35,823 nt of DNA from Aaosphaeria pasadenensis (Eukaryota > Ascomycota > Dothideomycetes > Pleosporales), in assembly GCA_022813625.1 (NCBI GenBank), contig JAKLMB010000063.1, positions 1 to 35,823 of the forward strand. The letters are read 5' to 3'. Both the position numbers and the translations under genes were made by a program. The notes beneath the pieces are model-generated. The model did not search any database. It saw nothing but the letters and a program-made list of their open reading frames with translations, and was not told the origin of the DNA. Below, one piece after another: positions 1-9,783 of this stretch. The first letter of the stretch is position 1. The number at the start of each line of letters is the position of its first letter.

Positions 1-74
<74 letters not shown>
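1..74. repeat. Poly-C homopolymer, 74 bases
   Basis: The first 74 bases are C without interruption, and ordinary mixed sequence starts at base 75. A tract this long is very unusual in a fungal chromosome, and it lies exactly at the sequence edge. It is not a telomere, which in these fungi is built from TTAGGG/CCCTAA units. The most likely source is an assembly or base-calling artefact, such as a low-signal poly-G read end extended into the contig. A true homopolymer cannot be excluded from the sequence alone. Confidence 0.95.
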
Positions 75-76
<2 letters not shown>

Positions 77-1381
77 GCTGGGAGAATAGAAGATGTTGAC
101 TTAGAAGTAATGGAAATAGATAAGCCTAGTGGAGGAACATTTGATGAGTTCTTGTCCAGCGTACAGCACAGCAGCAGGACTCGCCGTAGATCGGGATCCG
201 GATTATTTACAGCAATTTTGATCTTGCCTATAGTCATGGTAATAATCTGCTGGCAGGCCATTCCTGGGGCAGGGGATAGGTCATTGTGTCCCGAATATGA
301 CAATAGGTTTTCTTTTTGGCGATCGTATTCAGCACGAAACTTAGGAACAGGTTTCTTGTATATCTGTCATGGTTTCCCCTCACGTCTGCGGGATCTCATC
401 TAGTAAGCGGAGCTCTCCGCAGTCTTTCCACAACATTGAAGGTGTGCCCCCTCTGATGGTTAACAGGTGCTGCAAAACAGTCGGAACTAACGATGATTTT
501 GCATTCCAAGGCCCATTAATCGAGATCGGAAATCTCGATCTGACACCCATCCGCAAGTAAGTGATTGCCGAACACCACAATCCACTCTGTAGCATCTGAA
601 AGATCCAGACGTTTCATCGCAGTCCATCAGCACACTAGCTTTCCGGGCCAGGAATTCTCAGCTAATTGCCTGCGCGAGGGAGTAAATCTTGCGCTGGATA
701 TGAATTCTCATTAAGCATAACCAACTTACAACACCAAGCGTCATTAACGTATGTCATTTCTACGTCACGCTATAAATGCAACCAAATATAATTGATGTAG
801 GTGCATTGGTCATTGGTGGGAACAGGGTAAATATCGAAATGGCAGCAGGTCAGGTCTGGGTTGCTTGACAAAGAAAGTAGGAAACCTGCAGGACCATGCG
901 TTAAGCAAGCGTTTACTGCATACCCCATTGGGTGGGAAAGCCGCCCGGATCTTTAGCGATCGCTGGCTCTACCATGGGCTTCGATTGAGGCTACTCTAGA
1001 CTCCGCCCCCCAAACAAGGAAGGCTTGGCCTTACGTCCGATACAAAAGTCAGCAGGCTACTATCGCCTTAAGCTGCTGGCAAACTTTCAACTGGCTTTCC
1101 GCGTGGGCAATTATAGATAGTGTTCCAACTTGCAGACGAATGCTAAAATACCTTCGGCATTGGAAACCTTCTCTGCTACTATATGGAGTTTGATCGAGTA
1201 CTTATAAGGAGCTTCAAGAGCCTAACCAAAGGCTTTTCCTTCATTATAAAATAATGCTGCATCGGATAGAAGCTCAAGATTGGGCTTGCACAAGATAGTC
1301 ACTGTCTATCTCGTTGCTATTCCTTTTTGGTGGCTCGTCTTGAGGCAATAAGGCTAGTTATTGCTAACTCCTAGAGTCATC
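75..1381. other. Intergenic stretch, nothing recognised
   Basis: About 1.3 kb lies between the poly-C tract and the first bHLH copy. The plus-strand reading frame from 110 to 403 encodes a short peptide with one hydrophobic stretch, but it matches no family I know and has no supporting context. No RNA gene or clear repeat is visible. It probably contains the upstream region of the bHLH copy at 1382. Confidence 0.5.
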
Positions 1382-2221
1382 ATGGCCTATCCTATTGTAG
1401 CCAACATCGATTATTATTCCTTTGAGGAGGCTTTCTCTTATCCTAAAGGTTTTGAACAATCCTACCTCCTAGACTCTTACGCCTTACAGCCCGACCATGC
1501 TCTTATCTCTTAGTTCGATCCGTCTGTTAACTTACTTAAGATGCTATTTAGATCTGCACTAAAAACCTCTACCAACTCCAGGCCCCCCAAGACGGCAATC
1601 CCGGCGGCTACTACTATAGCTAATGCCAATTCCAGAGCCAGCGCAAGCCCAGCACCATTCGGGCGCCTGAAATCCAACTCTTCTAGCTTCCCTTTTGGTC
1701 TTACTGTTCACGCCGGTTTATTCAGATGTGGCTCGCCTTTAAGGGACGCCTCGCCCACACACTCGCTCGAAGATGATGGAGAACACGTCTTATCCTCGCC
1801 GCACTCGCTAAAACGCGAGTCATACTCTTCCTTAGCAAGCGAGGCTGATAAGAGGTAGTCATCGAAACAACCCCCAAAGAAGCGAGGGAGCTCACAACTT
1901 AACCGCCCCCTTACCACCAAGTCACAGTCTTCCACCATTTCAAAGTATCAACAAACGCTCTCACACAACCAGGTCGAACGCAAATACCGTGAGGGCCTGA
2001 ACGCAGAATTCGAAAGGCTGAGACGCGCAGTCCCAGCTCTTCCTAAGAGGCAGAAGGGCGATGCCATGGGCCGGGCCAAGCCAAGTAAGGCAATGATCCT
2101 TGCCGGAGCCATTGACTACATCAAGAAGATTGAGCAGGAGAGGGAAATACTGGTCGCCGAACTCGATGGAATTAAAACCGACGCATTGAACCGAGGATAC
2201 CGATACCAGGAAGGGATCTGA
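1382..2221 (+). pseudogene. bHLH transcription factor, copy with two in-frame TAG codons
   Basis: One reading frame runs from the ATG at 1382 to the TGA at 2219-2221 (280 codons) and is interrupted by TAG at 1511-1513 (codon 44) and at 1856-1858. After the second TAG comes a complete basic helix-loop-helix domain. The basic region reads SHNQVERKYREGLN, with the tyrosine typical of SREBP-like fungal bHLH proteins. Helix 1 ends in RRAVPAL, the loop carries GRAKPSKA and helix 2 reads AGAIDYIKKIE. The intact gene at 11236 is a clear paralogue with the same layout. Both TAGs could come from CAG by one C-to-T change. I found no in-frame intron that removes the second stop; a weak intron could remove the first. 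The AT-hook of the paralogue is not preserved (KKRGS instead of a GRP core). Most likely a pseudogene. A shorter product from the ATG at 1541 would still end before the DNA-binding domain. Confidence 0.75.
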
Positions 2222-2617
2222 GGAACAATCTCGTGAATAACATGGGGTGAAGTATTTGATGTTGCGGTACCTTGCGAATTTCAATAGTTTCCTACGACGT
2301 TTCTAGCTGTAGTCCTTTGCTAGGGGTGCAGTCTGTGAGAGGGTGGCGGTTCGTCCCTTTGCAAGTGGTGGCCGGGTTGCGTGAGCGCATCCTTTTAGAG
2401 AGATCGGGTGGCATATGGGCATATCGATAGAAGAGAGCACTGGATGAGACCCGTTTCTGGGCTTCTAGGTGAATTTGTTGGTGTAATTCTAAATTCAGAT
2501 CTGAGCCTGAGACTTTCATCTTGCCAAGACAGATTGTCCGTTCTTGTGACGCCTCATAACAGCTCATCGCATCTCTGTCATCCAGAGCACCTTCTATGCG
2601 ACTTCTTTGCTGCTAAA

Positions 2618-2850
2618 ACCCGACACAGCAATACCAATATTGGGTAGCGCCGTTCCGTTCTCGACGATTTATCCATGTAGCCATCAGTGTCAAAATCACT
2701 GACATTCGCGCGAGAAAGGAAGTGAGGTATTGCCCAAATGGTGTTGTTCAGCCTCTTTTTCAACCAACTGCTCTCTTCGGGAGAAATGGAGGTCGAATTT
2801 CGGACCGCAGGGCGGGGATTTGGACAATCATCTGCATATGGCGCATAACC
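2618..2850 (-). pseudogene. Lysophospholipase (phospholipase B) relic, N-terminal part
   Basis: Read on the minus strand from 2850, the sequence gives GYAPYADDCPNP, then SPEESSWLKKR and FLSRANVSDFDTDGYMDK. A frame change follows, and then LPNIGIAVSG ending at 2618. These blocks match in order the N-terminal part of secreted fungal lysophospholipases: the GYAP..CP start, the SPNE..WLK.RR segment, the FL.RVN..FD...Y segment and the start of the PNIGIAVSGGGYRA oxyanion motif. After IAVSG the conserved glycines are lost and stops follow. The catalytic nucleophile region and the rest of the protein were not found downstream (2290-2600). This is a degraded fragment of a cPLA2-like enzyme that would hydrolyse acyl chains of (lyso)phospholipids. 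It lies inside or next to the first copy of the diverged repeat described separately. Confidence 0.65.
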
Positions 2851-3677
2851 ATGATTATCTGCCCTTAACTGCCGACTCCAGGCTACTTCATCCAGTGAAA
2901 TTCCTTGAACCCCTATTGAAAGCCATCGGAGTAGGCCACCTTGATGATCTTAGATTCTCTGCATAAAAAGATAAATGGAAGTTGTACCTTTCTCGTTTGA
3001 GGTGAATGCAAAAACTGCCAGAAAGGAGAATAGAGTATGATGGATTCCCGTTGTTGTACAGCTTTAGATGGCTGTTCATGCTGACACTCTAGGTTAAGCA
3101 CACCACATGTTCAGATGGCATAGTTCTTGTTCAGGTGTTTCGTTCAGAACGAGATGATTCATCTACACTCTGGTTCAGGAAGTCGAAGTTCTTTTCCCCA
3201 TTTTCACGATTCCTCGTTGATAAGCTTGCATTCAGCCTACATTTACATGCATGCCTCTCAGGTCGGGTCTGGAAGTTAGGCTCGTTTTGCAAACGGGGTC
3301 GAGGCACTGAAGAGATCTTCTCTGCTATTGGCAGGAATAATGAAGGAATATTTAGCACGTGAAACTATTCTCTCGTATTTGCATTTGCGTATTAATCACT
3401 CGATGTATTGAATGTCTTTGTGGCCGGAAAACTCCGTACAAATAGGAACCTGAGGGTTTCAAGAGTTGCGGAGTGGAATGCGGCATGAAGAGTTGTATAT
3501 CACAAGATCAAATTAGGATCGCCTAGCAAAATGTAAAAGGATTGTAATATTGCAGCCTCGCGCACAACCCTAACGCGCGAAAAGAGGGAGGTTGTTGTGA
3601 CCATTATGTAGGGTGCTACTTTGATACTGAAGCTCGGCTTCCGCACGCATCCGAGAGAGTAATGTCTGGCACATGAA
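2814..3677 (+). repeat. Diverged direct repeat, copy 1
   Basis: This stretch aligns, with substitutions and gaps, to 5795-6409 in the same orientation. Shared landmarks in order are GCATATGGCGCATAACCATG, the CTTAGATTCTCT block, ACCTTTCTCGT, the GGTTGTACGGCTTTAGA-like block, a CAGGAA block near 3177, and GCTTCCGC...AATGTCTGGCAC at the far end. Copy 1 is longer in the middle. On the minus strand it contains the start of the lysophospholipase relic and its upstream region, so the repeat is best explained as two decayed copies of the 5' part and promoter of that gene rather than as a transposon. No terminal inverted repeats or target-site duplications were seen. Confidence 0.7.
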
Positions 3678-4807
3678 AACGTATGGTTGCCCGAGAAGCA
3701 CCATTGCTTGGGTGCCTAGAATAATCCAGTGGTTTGGTTTCCTTGACATGGCACGATATTCCCTGAGCAACATGTGTACGACAGTGCCGCCAAATTCCAA
3801 CTAGCATTAGTATTGCTGGCCCTGGACGACTCAAAATTATACGCATCTACACCATAATGATTTGGCTTCAAGACAAGTTGGCAAAAGATCGCATAAGACT
3901 ACTTTAGGTTTCGTAAAGTGCGTCAAATGGATCATTGGCACCAGATCTAAATATTCCTATTGTCAGTAACGTCTCTAGGATGAGAGGTTCAGCTTCGCTG
4001 GTAGGAACATGCTATGGCTATCATACCCAATGTGCTCAATCGGTAAACTCAGTATGGTACCGTAACCCTAGTATTGATGCGTCCACAACATCGAAGATGG
4101 CTTCACCTTTTCATGGTATTAGTTGTTCAACTAACTATTTGTAACGTGGAGGCGCACTCAGCTCTTGGATGACCGACCATGCCACTAAGTCATTCCAATT
4201 ATGGTACATTATTACAGATACTTCGTCGTGAAAGAAGCTGCTATTGGGTGCAGCGGGGTAAAAATATCAAAACCCGCCCAGAAAAGCCAGAAAGAAGCCC
4301 ACCCCACTGGGCAATGATGTCAGACTACGTGGAGATGAAGAAGGTGACAGTTAGATCCGTCATGTGCAGCTCCAAAGACTGGTACTCGCTTCCGACTATC
4401 GAGGAATAGATAGTTGATCGAAGAACAACATGAGCGGACCTCTTTCTCTGTCATTGTATAGCGGGTGAGAGGACGCCGCGAACACTTCCGCACTATCGCG
4501 CAGCGAGCCTGAAATACCCCGCATCCTTATCTATAAGCTGAAGGGGACAGTGCTGGAAGGTAATGATCATTTACAACTTGTGGGATATGTGGAATATATA
4601 GGGCGAAATTTCCTCCACACAGTTAGGCCACATGTTTAGAGCTGATTATTTAAGGATCAATCACTAACCTTTCTATTCATCCCACACATATAGTTGGGCA
4701 AGAGTACCTATATACACCGTTTAAGCTTGCTCTCTCGCGCAATACAAAAACATTCTCAATCCGATTATTCCGAACATACCTAGGAGATCCATATTTGGTC
4801 CGCAACC
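3678..4807. other. Intergenic stretch before the MARVEL gene
   Basis: About 1.1 kb shows no recognisable gene on either strand. Short open frames at 3935-4144 and 4179-4409 (+) show no family motifs. The last few hundred bases probably hold the promoter of the gene that starts at 4808. Confidence 0.45.
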
Positions 4808-5527
4808 ATGGGCACAGCCTCGAAAGTCATCTGTGTTCTCCTTCGGATTACCGAACTTTGCAGCTCCGTCATCGTCGTCGCCCTTCTGAGCCACTTCTTT
4901 TATCTGTTGCACCGTGCACCAGATACTTCTGATAACAGTCGCCTCGTATATGCGGAAGTTATCTCCTGTCTTACACTCGTCGCTTCGATCCTCCTTATTC
5001 TTCCCTTCAAATACTCTTTCTACGCTTGGCCTCTGGATGCTATATTCTTTATCTGCACAATCGTGGCATTCGCGCTGTTAGCTAATGTAGGTAATGGTAG
5101 AACATTCACATCACATAGCTAACTTAATGTACAGCTCAACTCCTCTTGCACTTCCTCATGGTATTGGAACTACTGGGGTTTCTACTGGGGCAGATTCTGG
5201 ACCGTGCCACGCGTTAACGTCACAGCCAACACGATTGGCCGTGAAGGCTGTTCAAGTTGGAGGGTTATTCTTGCTTTCCTTTTCATAGGGTCGATGGCTT
5301 GGATGTTTAGTGCAATCCTTGTGAGTTTCAAGTTGTACCATGGCTAGTTGCAGAAGAACATGGTACTGATATGTGAGCTATAGGGACTTGTTGTTTTCCT
5401 GACAAGCCGCAGGGATCGTCGAGCGGAGAGGACGAGCTCTACGTTAACGAACGACAGGGCCAACGAGGAAAAAAGGTTGCGCAACAACCGCCAGACATCC
5501 GACGCCGAAGCCCAGCAGCACAGTTAG
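4808..5527 (+). CDS. MARVEL-type four-helix membrane protein, 3 exons
   Basis: Exons are 4808-5086, 5135-5320 and 5384-5527, joined in phase 0 by introns of 48 nt (GTAGGT donor, CTAAC branch, ACAG acceptor) and 63 nt (GTGAGT donor, TACTGAT branch, TATAG acceptor). The 202-residue product has four hydrophobic segments: roughly residues 7-32, 48-66, 72-93 and 130-160. The WPLDAIFF...AFALLAN segment and the cysteine plus aromatic loop SWYWNYWGFYWGRFW are typical of fungal membrane-associating (MARVEL-like) proteins. The tail after the last helix is charged and probably cytosolic (RRDRRAERTSS). Such proteins sit in the plasma or vesicle membrane; their function in fungi is mostly unknown. All junctions keep the frame and no lesion was seen. 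The gene lies between two diverged direct repeats, yet it looks intact itself. Confidence 0.85.
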
Positions 5528-5794
5528 GGCAAGGAAAGATAACATGCAGACTTAAGGTAAAAAGATTGCGTAGGATGCTACAAATTGCCTCCTGTTTATT
5601 CTCTCGATCTCCTTTCGAAGGATGAGTCTATTGAGCGTCTAATGCGCCTTGAATTTGATCTTTGACAGCTCTTCAGGAATCTTAATATACAGCCTACCAT
5701 TTTAAGAATAGTGTTTGCAAAGCAATAAAAGTCATCGATTGTTCACCGTATAAAGGGTGCTCACAAGTAGAGGAGATCATTTGGCGCGTATAAT

Positions 5795-6409
5795 GGGGAT
5801 TTGGGCATCTAATGCATATGGCGCATAACCATGATGATCTTGCCTCAACTGCCGACTCTAGGTAACTTCATTTGTCGAACTTCGTTGAACCCCTGTTAAA
5901 GGACATCAGAGAAAGCAGCCTTGAGAATCTTAGATTCTCTCTGTACGAAGATAAACGGAACCTATACCTTTCTCGTCTGAAGTAATGTCAAAACTGCTAA
6001 GCAGAAAAGAAGCGTATAATAGATTTTCCATGGTTGTACGGCTTTAGATATTATAATGCTAGCATACTGAGCGAAGCGGCGACATTCTCAAATGGCGTAG
6101 CTCTATCCAGGTATCCGGTCCATCATGAGAAATTAATCTATACTCTCTATTCAGGAAATCAATGAGCATTGTCGCAATGTAACCATTTCACGTGATTGCC
6201 CGTTACTGTCTGCTTTAAGTATGCATCCCCACATCAGGTGCTCGCTACGCAAACGGTGGGTTGTGGCGCTGTAGACCCAACTACCAAGAAACTGCAGCCT
6301 TGCAACTGCCCTAGCGTGCAATACAAGAGTTTCATTATGCCAGGTGTTTATTCAATGCCGAAGCCTGGCTTCCGCGCCCTTCCGCCTGAACAATGTCTGG
6401 CACGTGAAT
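5795..6409 (+). repeat. Diverged direct repeat, copy 2 (with lysophospholipase N-terminal trace)
   Basis: This copy matches 2814-3677 in the same orientation but lacks part of the middle. On the minus strand the GYAPYA start of a lysophospholipase is still visible at 5830-5813, followed by a TGCCCAAATCCC block (CPNP in another frame). The frame is then lost, and no WLKKR or PNIGIAVSG block follows. It is therefore an even more decayed copy of the same gene start plus its upstream region. The plus-strand open frame 6196-6411 lies in the repeat and is likely a chance frame. Confidence 0.65.
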
Positions 6410-6542
6410 AGAGAGGCCGTTACACTGCTCTGATGCGCAGATTTTAGGGAATAAAATTTATATAATTCCGCCTGTAGCGGAACACCCACTATAACGCAAA
6501 GCTTTGTCTAAAGAAGCATTTCAAGTTACATCAAAACTCCAT

Positions 6543-6955
6543 CTAATCAACACACCTCAAAACGAATACCCCAATCGCATCACTCCCCCCACCCCCTCCG
6601 AAAGTCATGATCCAGAACTTCTGCTCCCGCGCCCCAACAACACAGCCCCGATACTTATTCCACCCGAAAAGCGGGTTCTGCCACGACGCAACAATCATGT
6701 GCTCTTCGGGATCCTGCTCGCCTGCGACGAGATACGCGACGGACCCTGCGGTCCCGCGTCCCAGTCTGGAAGAGCGAGATTGGAAGATAGCACTTCCGCC
6801 TGCGAGGATGTTGCTTGGTGGTGTGAAGTCAGGAGATGACCAGCAGGCGTGGTGACGTTGGTTGGGCGTAGAGGCGAGGAGGAGTTCTTCGTTAGTTTGG
6901 TTTAGGAGAATAATAGTTGTTATGCGGGCGGGGGTAAGGAGGGTATGACTAGGAT
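6543..6955 (-). pseudogene. Broken small beta-rich protein gene (tentative)
   Basis: On the minus strand an open frame from about 6955 contains TTIILLNQTNEELLL, then HHACWSSP, ILAGGSAIFQSRS, GTAGSVAYLV and SWQNPLFGWNKY. The pattern of alternating hydrophobics with H-x-x-W, G-G-x-x-x-F-x-S and GT-G-x-V-x-Y is like small secreted beta-sandwich proteins of the aegerolysin/hemolysin-like type. I rank that identity as weak. Near 6649-6659 the plausible coding frame changes, and it then continues to a TAG at 6543-6545 through a glycine-rich stretch. No good start codon was found, and a stop lies just upstream of 6955 in the same frame. It may be a relic, or a gene with an intron I could not place. 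Confidence 0.35.
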
Positions 6956-7611
6956 TAGGTTATGGTTTGTTAAGACGAAACTTTGTTGTGCCTGCAGAAT
7001 GATGGGAATTTACAGGTGGTTCATTTTGGATTGTAGAAGTACTTGGAAGGAATAAGCTTGGAGCGAATTGTAATTGTTACAGTAATGTATGGAAAGGAAA
7101 ACGACGATGGTTCCCGCCGACAAAGCATCACGGCTCGGCTGCAGATATATATGACAAACTCGACTCTTCATCTCATCTCGTTCCTGTGGCTGAGTATCAA
7201 GGCGGCAATCACCAAACTATCCCCGCATGGTCCAAACCTACCACCCTTGACACCCAATGAACCCAACGTTCCAAACCCATTCATGACTCCAGCCCTCGCT
7301 AACCTCATGTGCCTTCCCTTAAACCCAACTATTTCAACTTACATCTGTCAAATAAAGCGACGCCGCCTCGCTGACTTCTGATTGGCCTGGGGTTTCAGTG
7401 CAGCGCTAGTCAAAAATAAGAGGGCCTCAACTCTACCTGCGTCTTTGGTTCATGAGATAAGCTAAGCTCCTTTCAAACTCGGAGCATGGCCTGACATCTG
7501 GGCACGCCACAGATAACAAAGTGCCTGTTGCTGAATTCAGTGTGTGGTGGCTATAGAGCGGTTACTGCGAGCGTGAGCGGAGTCGCGGTTCATCCGCCCA
7601 AGAAATCTTCG
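6956..7611. other. Intergenic stretch, nothing recognised
   Basis: About 650 bases show no supported gene. The plus-strand open frame 7043-7381 encodes a low-complexity, proline- and leucine-containing peptide without recognisable motifs, and I did not accept it. Confidence 0.4.
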
Positions 7612-7951
7612 TCATCCCATGTTATATTCTCTCCTACCGAGAAGTCAATCACTCCGCATTCTCCTCGACTCGATTCTATGTGTGCCATAAATCTTTGCCT
7701 TGTTCTCGTCTTCTACATATGGCAACATTTCTGAATCGCGGTCACGCCTTCTGCTCAAGAAACGCCGTATTCCTTTCCATTCTTGACGCTCTCATGTCGT
7801 GGAACCTTTTCCCCAAGGTACCATTCCACATGCCCTCGTTAAGTCACCGTCGATCTTCGCCGGCTCGCCCTTATCGATCCTCTTCTGCACATACGCAATA
7901 ATCGATTGCGAACGTTCGGTTGTCCTTGTTCAAGGAAGCTTGGTAGCTCAT
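7612..7951 (-). pseudogene. Small conserved-looking protein, broken by frameshift and TGA codons
   Basis: The minus-strand ATG at 7951-7949 opens MSYQASLNKDNRTFAID. A single-base frame change near 7900 then leads into IAYVQKRIDKGEPAKIDGDL, RACGMVPWGKG, ERQEWKGIRRF and MLPYVEDENKAKIYGTHRIE. This looks like a small globular coding sequence of about 110 residues. The second frame is cut by TGA at 7794-7792 and 7647-7645 and ends at TGA 7614-7612. The first two would be CGA (Arg) after reversing a C-to-T change, which fits the surrounding Arg-rich context (TT-x-ERQEW, RSD-x-LLGRREY). I do not recognise the family. The coding impression rests on amino-acid composition and on the way the two frames join. 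Confidence 0.5.
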
Positions 7952-8356
7952 GGCGTCCGTCTCCTTGGTCACTCGTGAACCTTGGTGTCCCGTGCTATTG
8001 ATGATTAATAACACTTGGTTGTCCGGTAGACTGCGTGTTATAAGATGAAACTATTGAAAAGTAGTAGATATAATTATGTTGAAAAGCGTTGACATCCTCT
8101 GGCTTTTATACATGTCCTGTGGATGTCGTATGATAATTAGAGATTATTGCATCAGCAGTCGTCTCTTATGCCTGTCTTATAGTATTCATGATAGTGTCTG
8201 TGGAAACCAATGTAACTGAACTATGGCTGGTACTTCCGTCTATCAAGGATGATGAAATGCTGCCAGTGTCAAAATGATTTCCAATGGTAGCTGGAAGTAT
8301 TGAGTAGGCATACTAGGTAATCCAGCAAATGGATCTATCAACGACGACACCATCGG
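7952..8356. other. Gap between relic and zinc-finger gene 3' end
   Basis: AT-rich sequence of about 400 bases. It probably contains the 3' untranslated region of the zinc-finger gene on the minus strand. No other feature was seen. Confidence 0.4.
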
Positions 8357-9783
8357 CTAGATTGAGAAATTACAGCGCACTTTTTCTACTAGTTCCCTGT
8401 TGGCTGGACATACATTATCCATTATATATGCAGGAAACACTGGCGCCACAACATCCAACGTATATGCTGCTGCAGGACTGACGCCAGAATAATTGATTAA
8501 AGGGCCCCGCCACATGGCTGCAGAAGTTTGGCCTGACCCATCCAACATGACTTCACTAAAAGCATTCTGACTGCCAGTACTGGACGCAGAAGGCGACAAC
8601 CTACCAACACCGGTGTTGTTATCTGTTGGGAAATTTATAGCATCGCCCAAACCAGCATTGCATCTAATCTCATCCACCTCGATGGCATCACCCGCGAAGG
8701 GATCCGCGAACGTATGGAGAAGTGATGCTGAGTCAGCTATATTCCCTGTGGAATAGTAAAGTTGATTGGGATTAATATTGGAACCTGATAATTTTTCCAA
8801 TTCCAGATCATTGGGTCCAAATCCTGGGATGGGAGGTGTTCGAAGCCCACCACTACCAAGGCCAAGGCTAAGGTGGGTGTGATGCTCTAGGTCGTCTGCC
8901 TGGCTGTGGCTGACCATAGACGTGGGCATTCCTGTATCATTGTATCCACCAGCACTGCCGAGTCTAGAGATACTAGCATGATGAGGATTATCGGGTTAGC
9001 CTGCTGGCACTTCATCTAGAGAAACTTCGTGTAACGTGATGAGGTCGTTTAGGGTATTAGAGTATATATGGCTTATGGCGTTTGCTCGCGGTCTCATGCT
9101 CCCACTACCAGCAGCGCCGGCAGCGCTGGAGATACTAGCAATGGAGTTCTTCCGCACCCTACCTGATGCTGTCGGTGGCACACCGGTTGTGCTCTCTCTA
9201 TGGCCATTTTGTGGGGGAGACGATGTTGCGCCCTGTTGGTGTAGCTTTTGCTGGTGTCGCAGGAGCAAGTCTCGTCGCGCGAAACATCGTGTGCATTGCG
9301 GGCATTTAAAAGGCTTTTCTTTGCTATGCGTTCGCTCGTGCCGTTTGAGATGTTCCAGCCGTGCAAAGGAGCGTGTGCAGGTAGCGCAGATATGCCGCCG
9401 AGGCTTTTCGGTCTTGGACAGAAGGAAAGGAGCAAATATGGATTGTGAGCGTTTTTCTTTCACAGTCTGCGCATATCCTGCGTAGGGCGATTGGGTCAGC
9501 AGACGTATGGCATAGCCAATTGTTCTCACTTACCGTTGCTGTCGCTGGCGCTAGATGCGCTGCTGATTGTGCTCGATTGGGCCATCGTGCCTGAGGTGGT
9601 TCCTACGGACATGCTCAATTGGTGGTGTGAGTGCGAATTCAGACTTTGCTTGCCTTTAGACAGCACACTGCGATGCTCGAAGGGTAGTTGAGTGTAGTTG
9701 AGCGGTACGAGGCAACATCGAGACACTCGCATGGCGTCTACCTGGGGTTTTAATAATGCTATTTGATCCAAAGGGCCATGCAT
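8357..9783 (-). CDS. C2H2 zinc-finger transcription factor with in-frame TAA after the fingers
   Basis: Exon 1 is 9783-9534. A GTAAGT...TACGCAG intron (9533-9478, branch TGCTGAC) joins in phase 1 to exon 2 from 9477. Two tandem C2H2 fingers have ligands C114, C117, H130, H134 and C142, C145, H158, H163. The finger text FARLEHLKRHERTHSKEKPF and CFARRDLLLRHQQKLH is of the ADR1/RSF2/TDA9 type, which binds short GC-rich promoter sites. The SRVRKNSIASIS-like and RPRANAISH stretch downstream is typical of fungal regulators. At codon 244 (8998-8996) the frame meets TAA, yet the same frame continues for more than 200 codons (HHASISRLG, LRTPPIPGFGPNDLELEKL, INPNQLYYS) to a TAG at 8359-8357. Either the gene is truncated to 243 residues, or a 63-nt intron (9035-8973) removes the stop: it has a good GCTAAC branch and TAG acceptor but a poor GTTACA donor. 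Confidence 0.8.

Noticed and set aside
1..74. Poly-C as a telomere
   Set aside because: Fungal telomeres of this group are TTAGGG/CCCTAA arrays, not pure C.
2814..6409. The two direct repeats as LTRs or a transposon
   Set aside because: No target-site duplication, terminal TG..CA ends, tRNA primer site or transposase/reverse transcriptase was seen; the shared content is explained by a lysophospholipase gene start.
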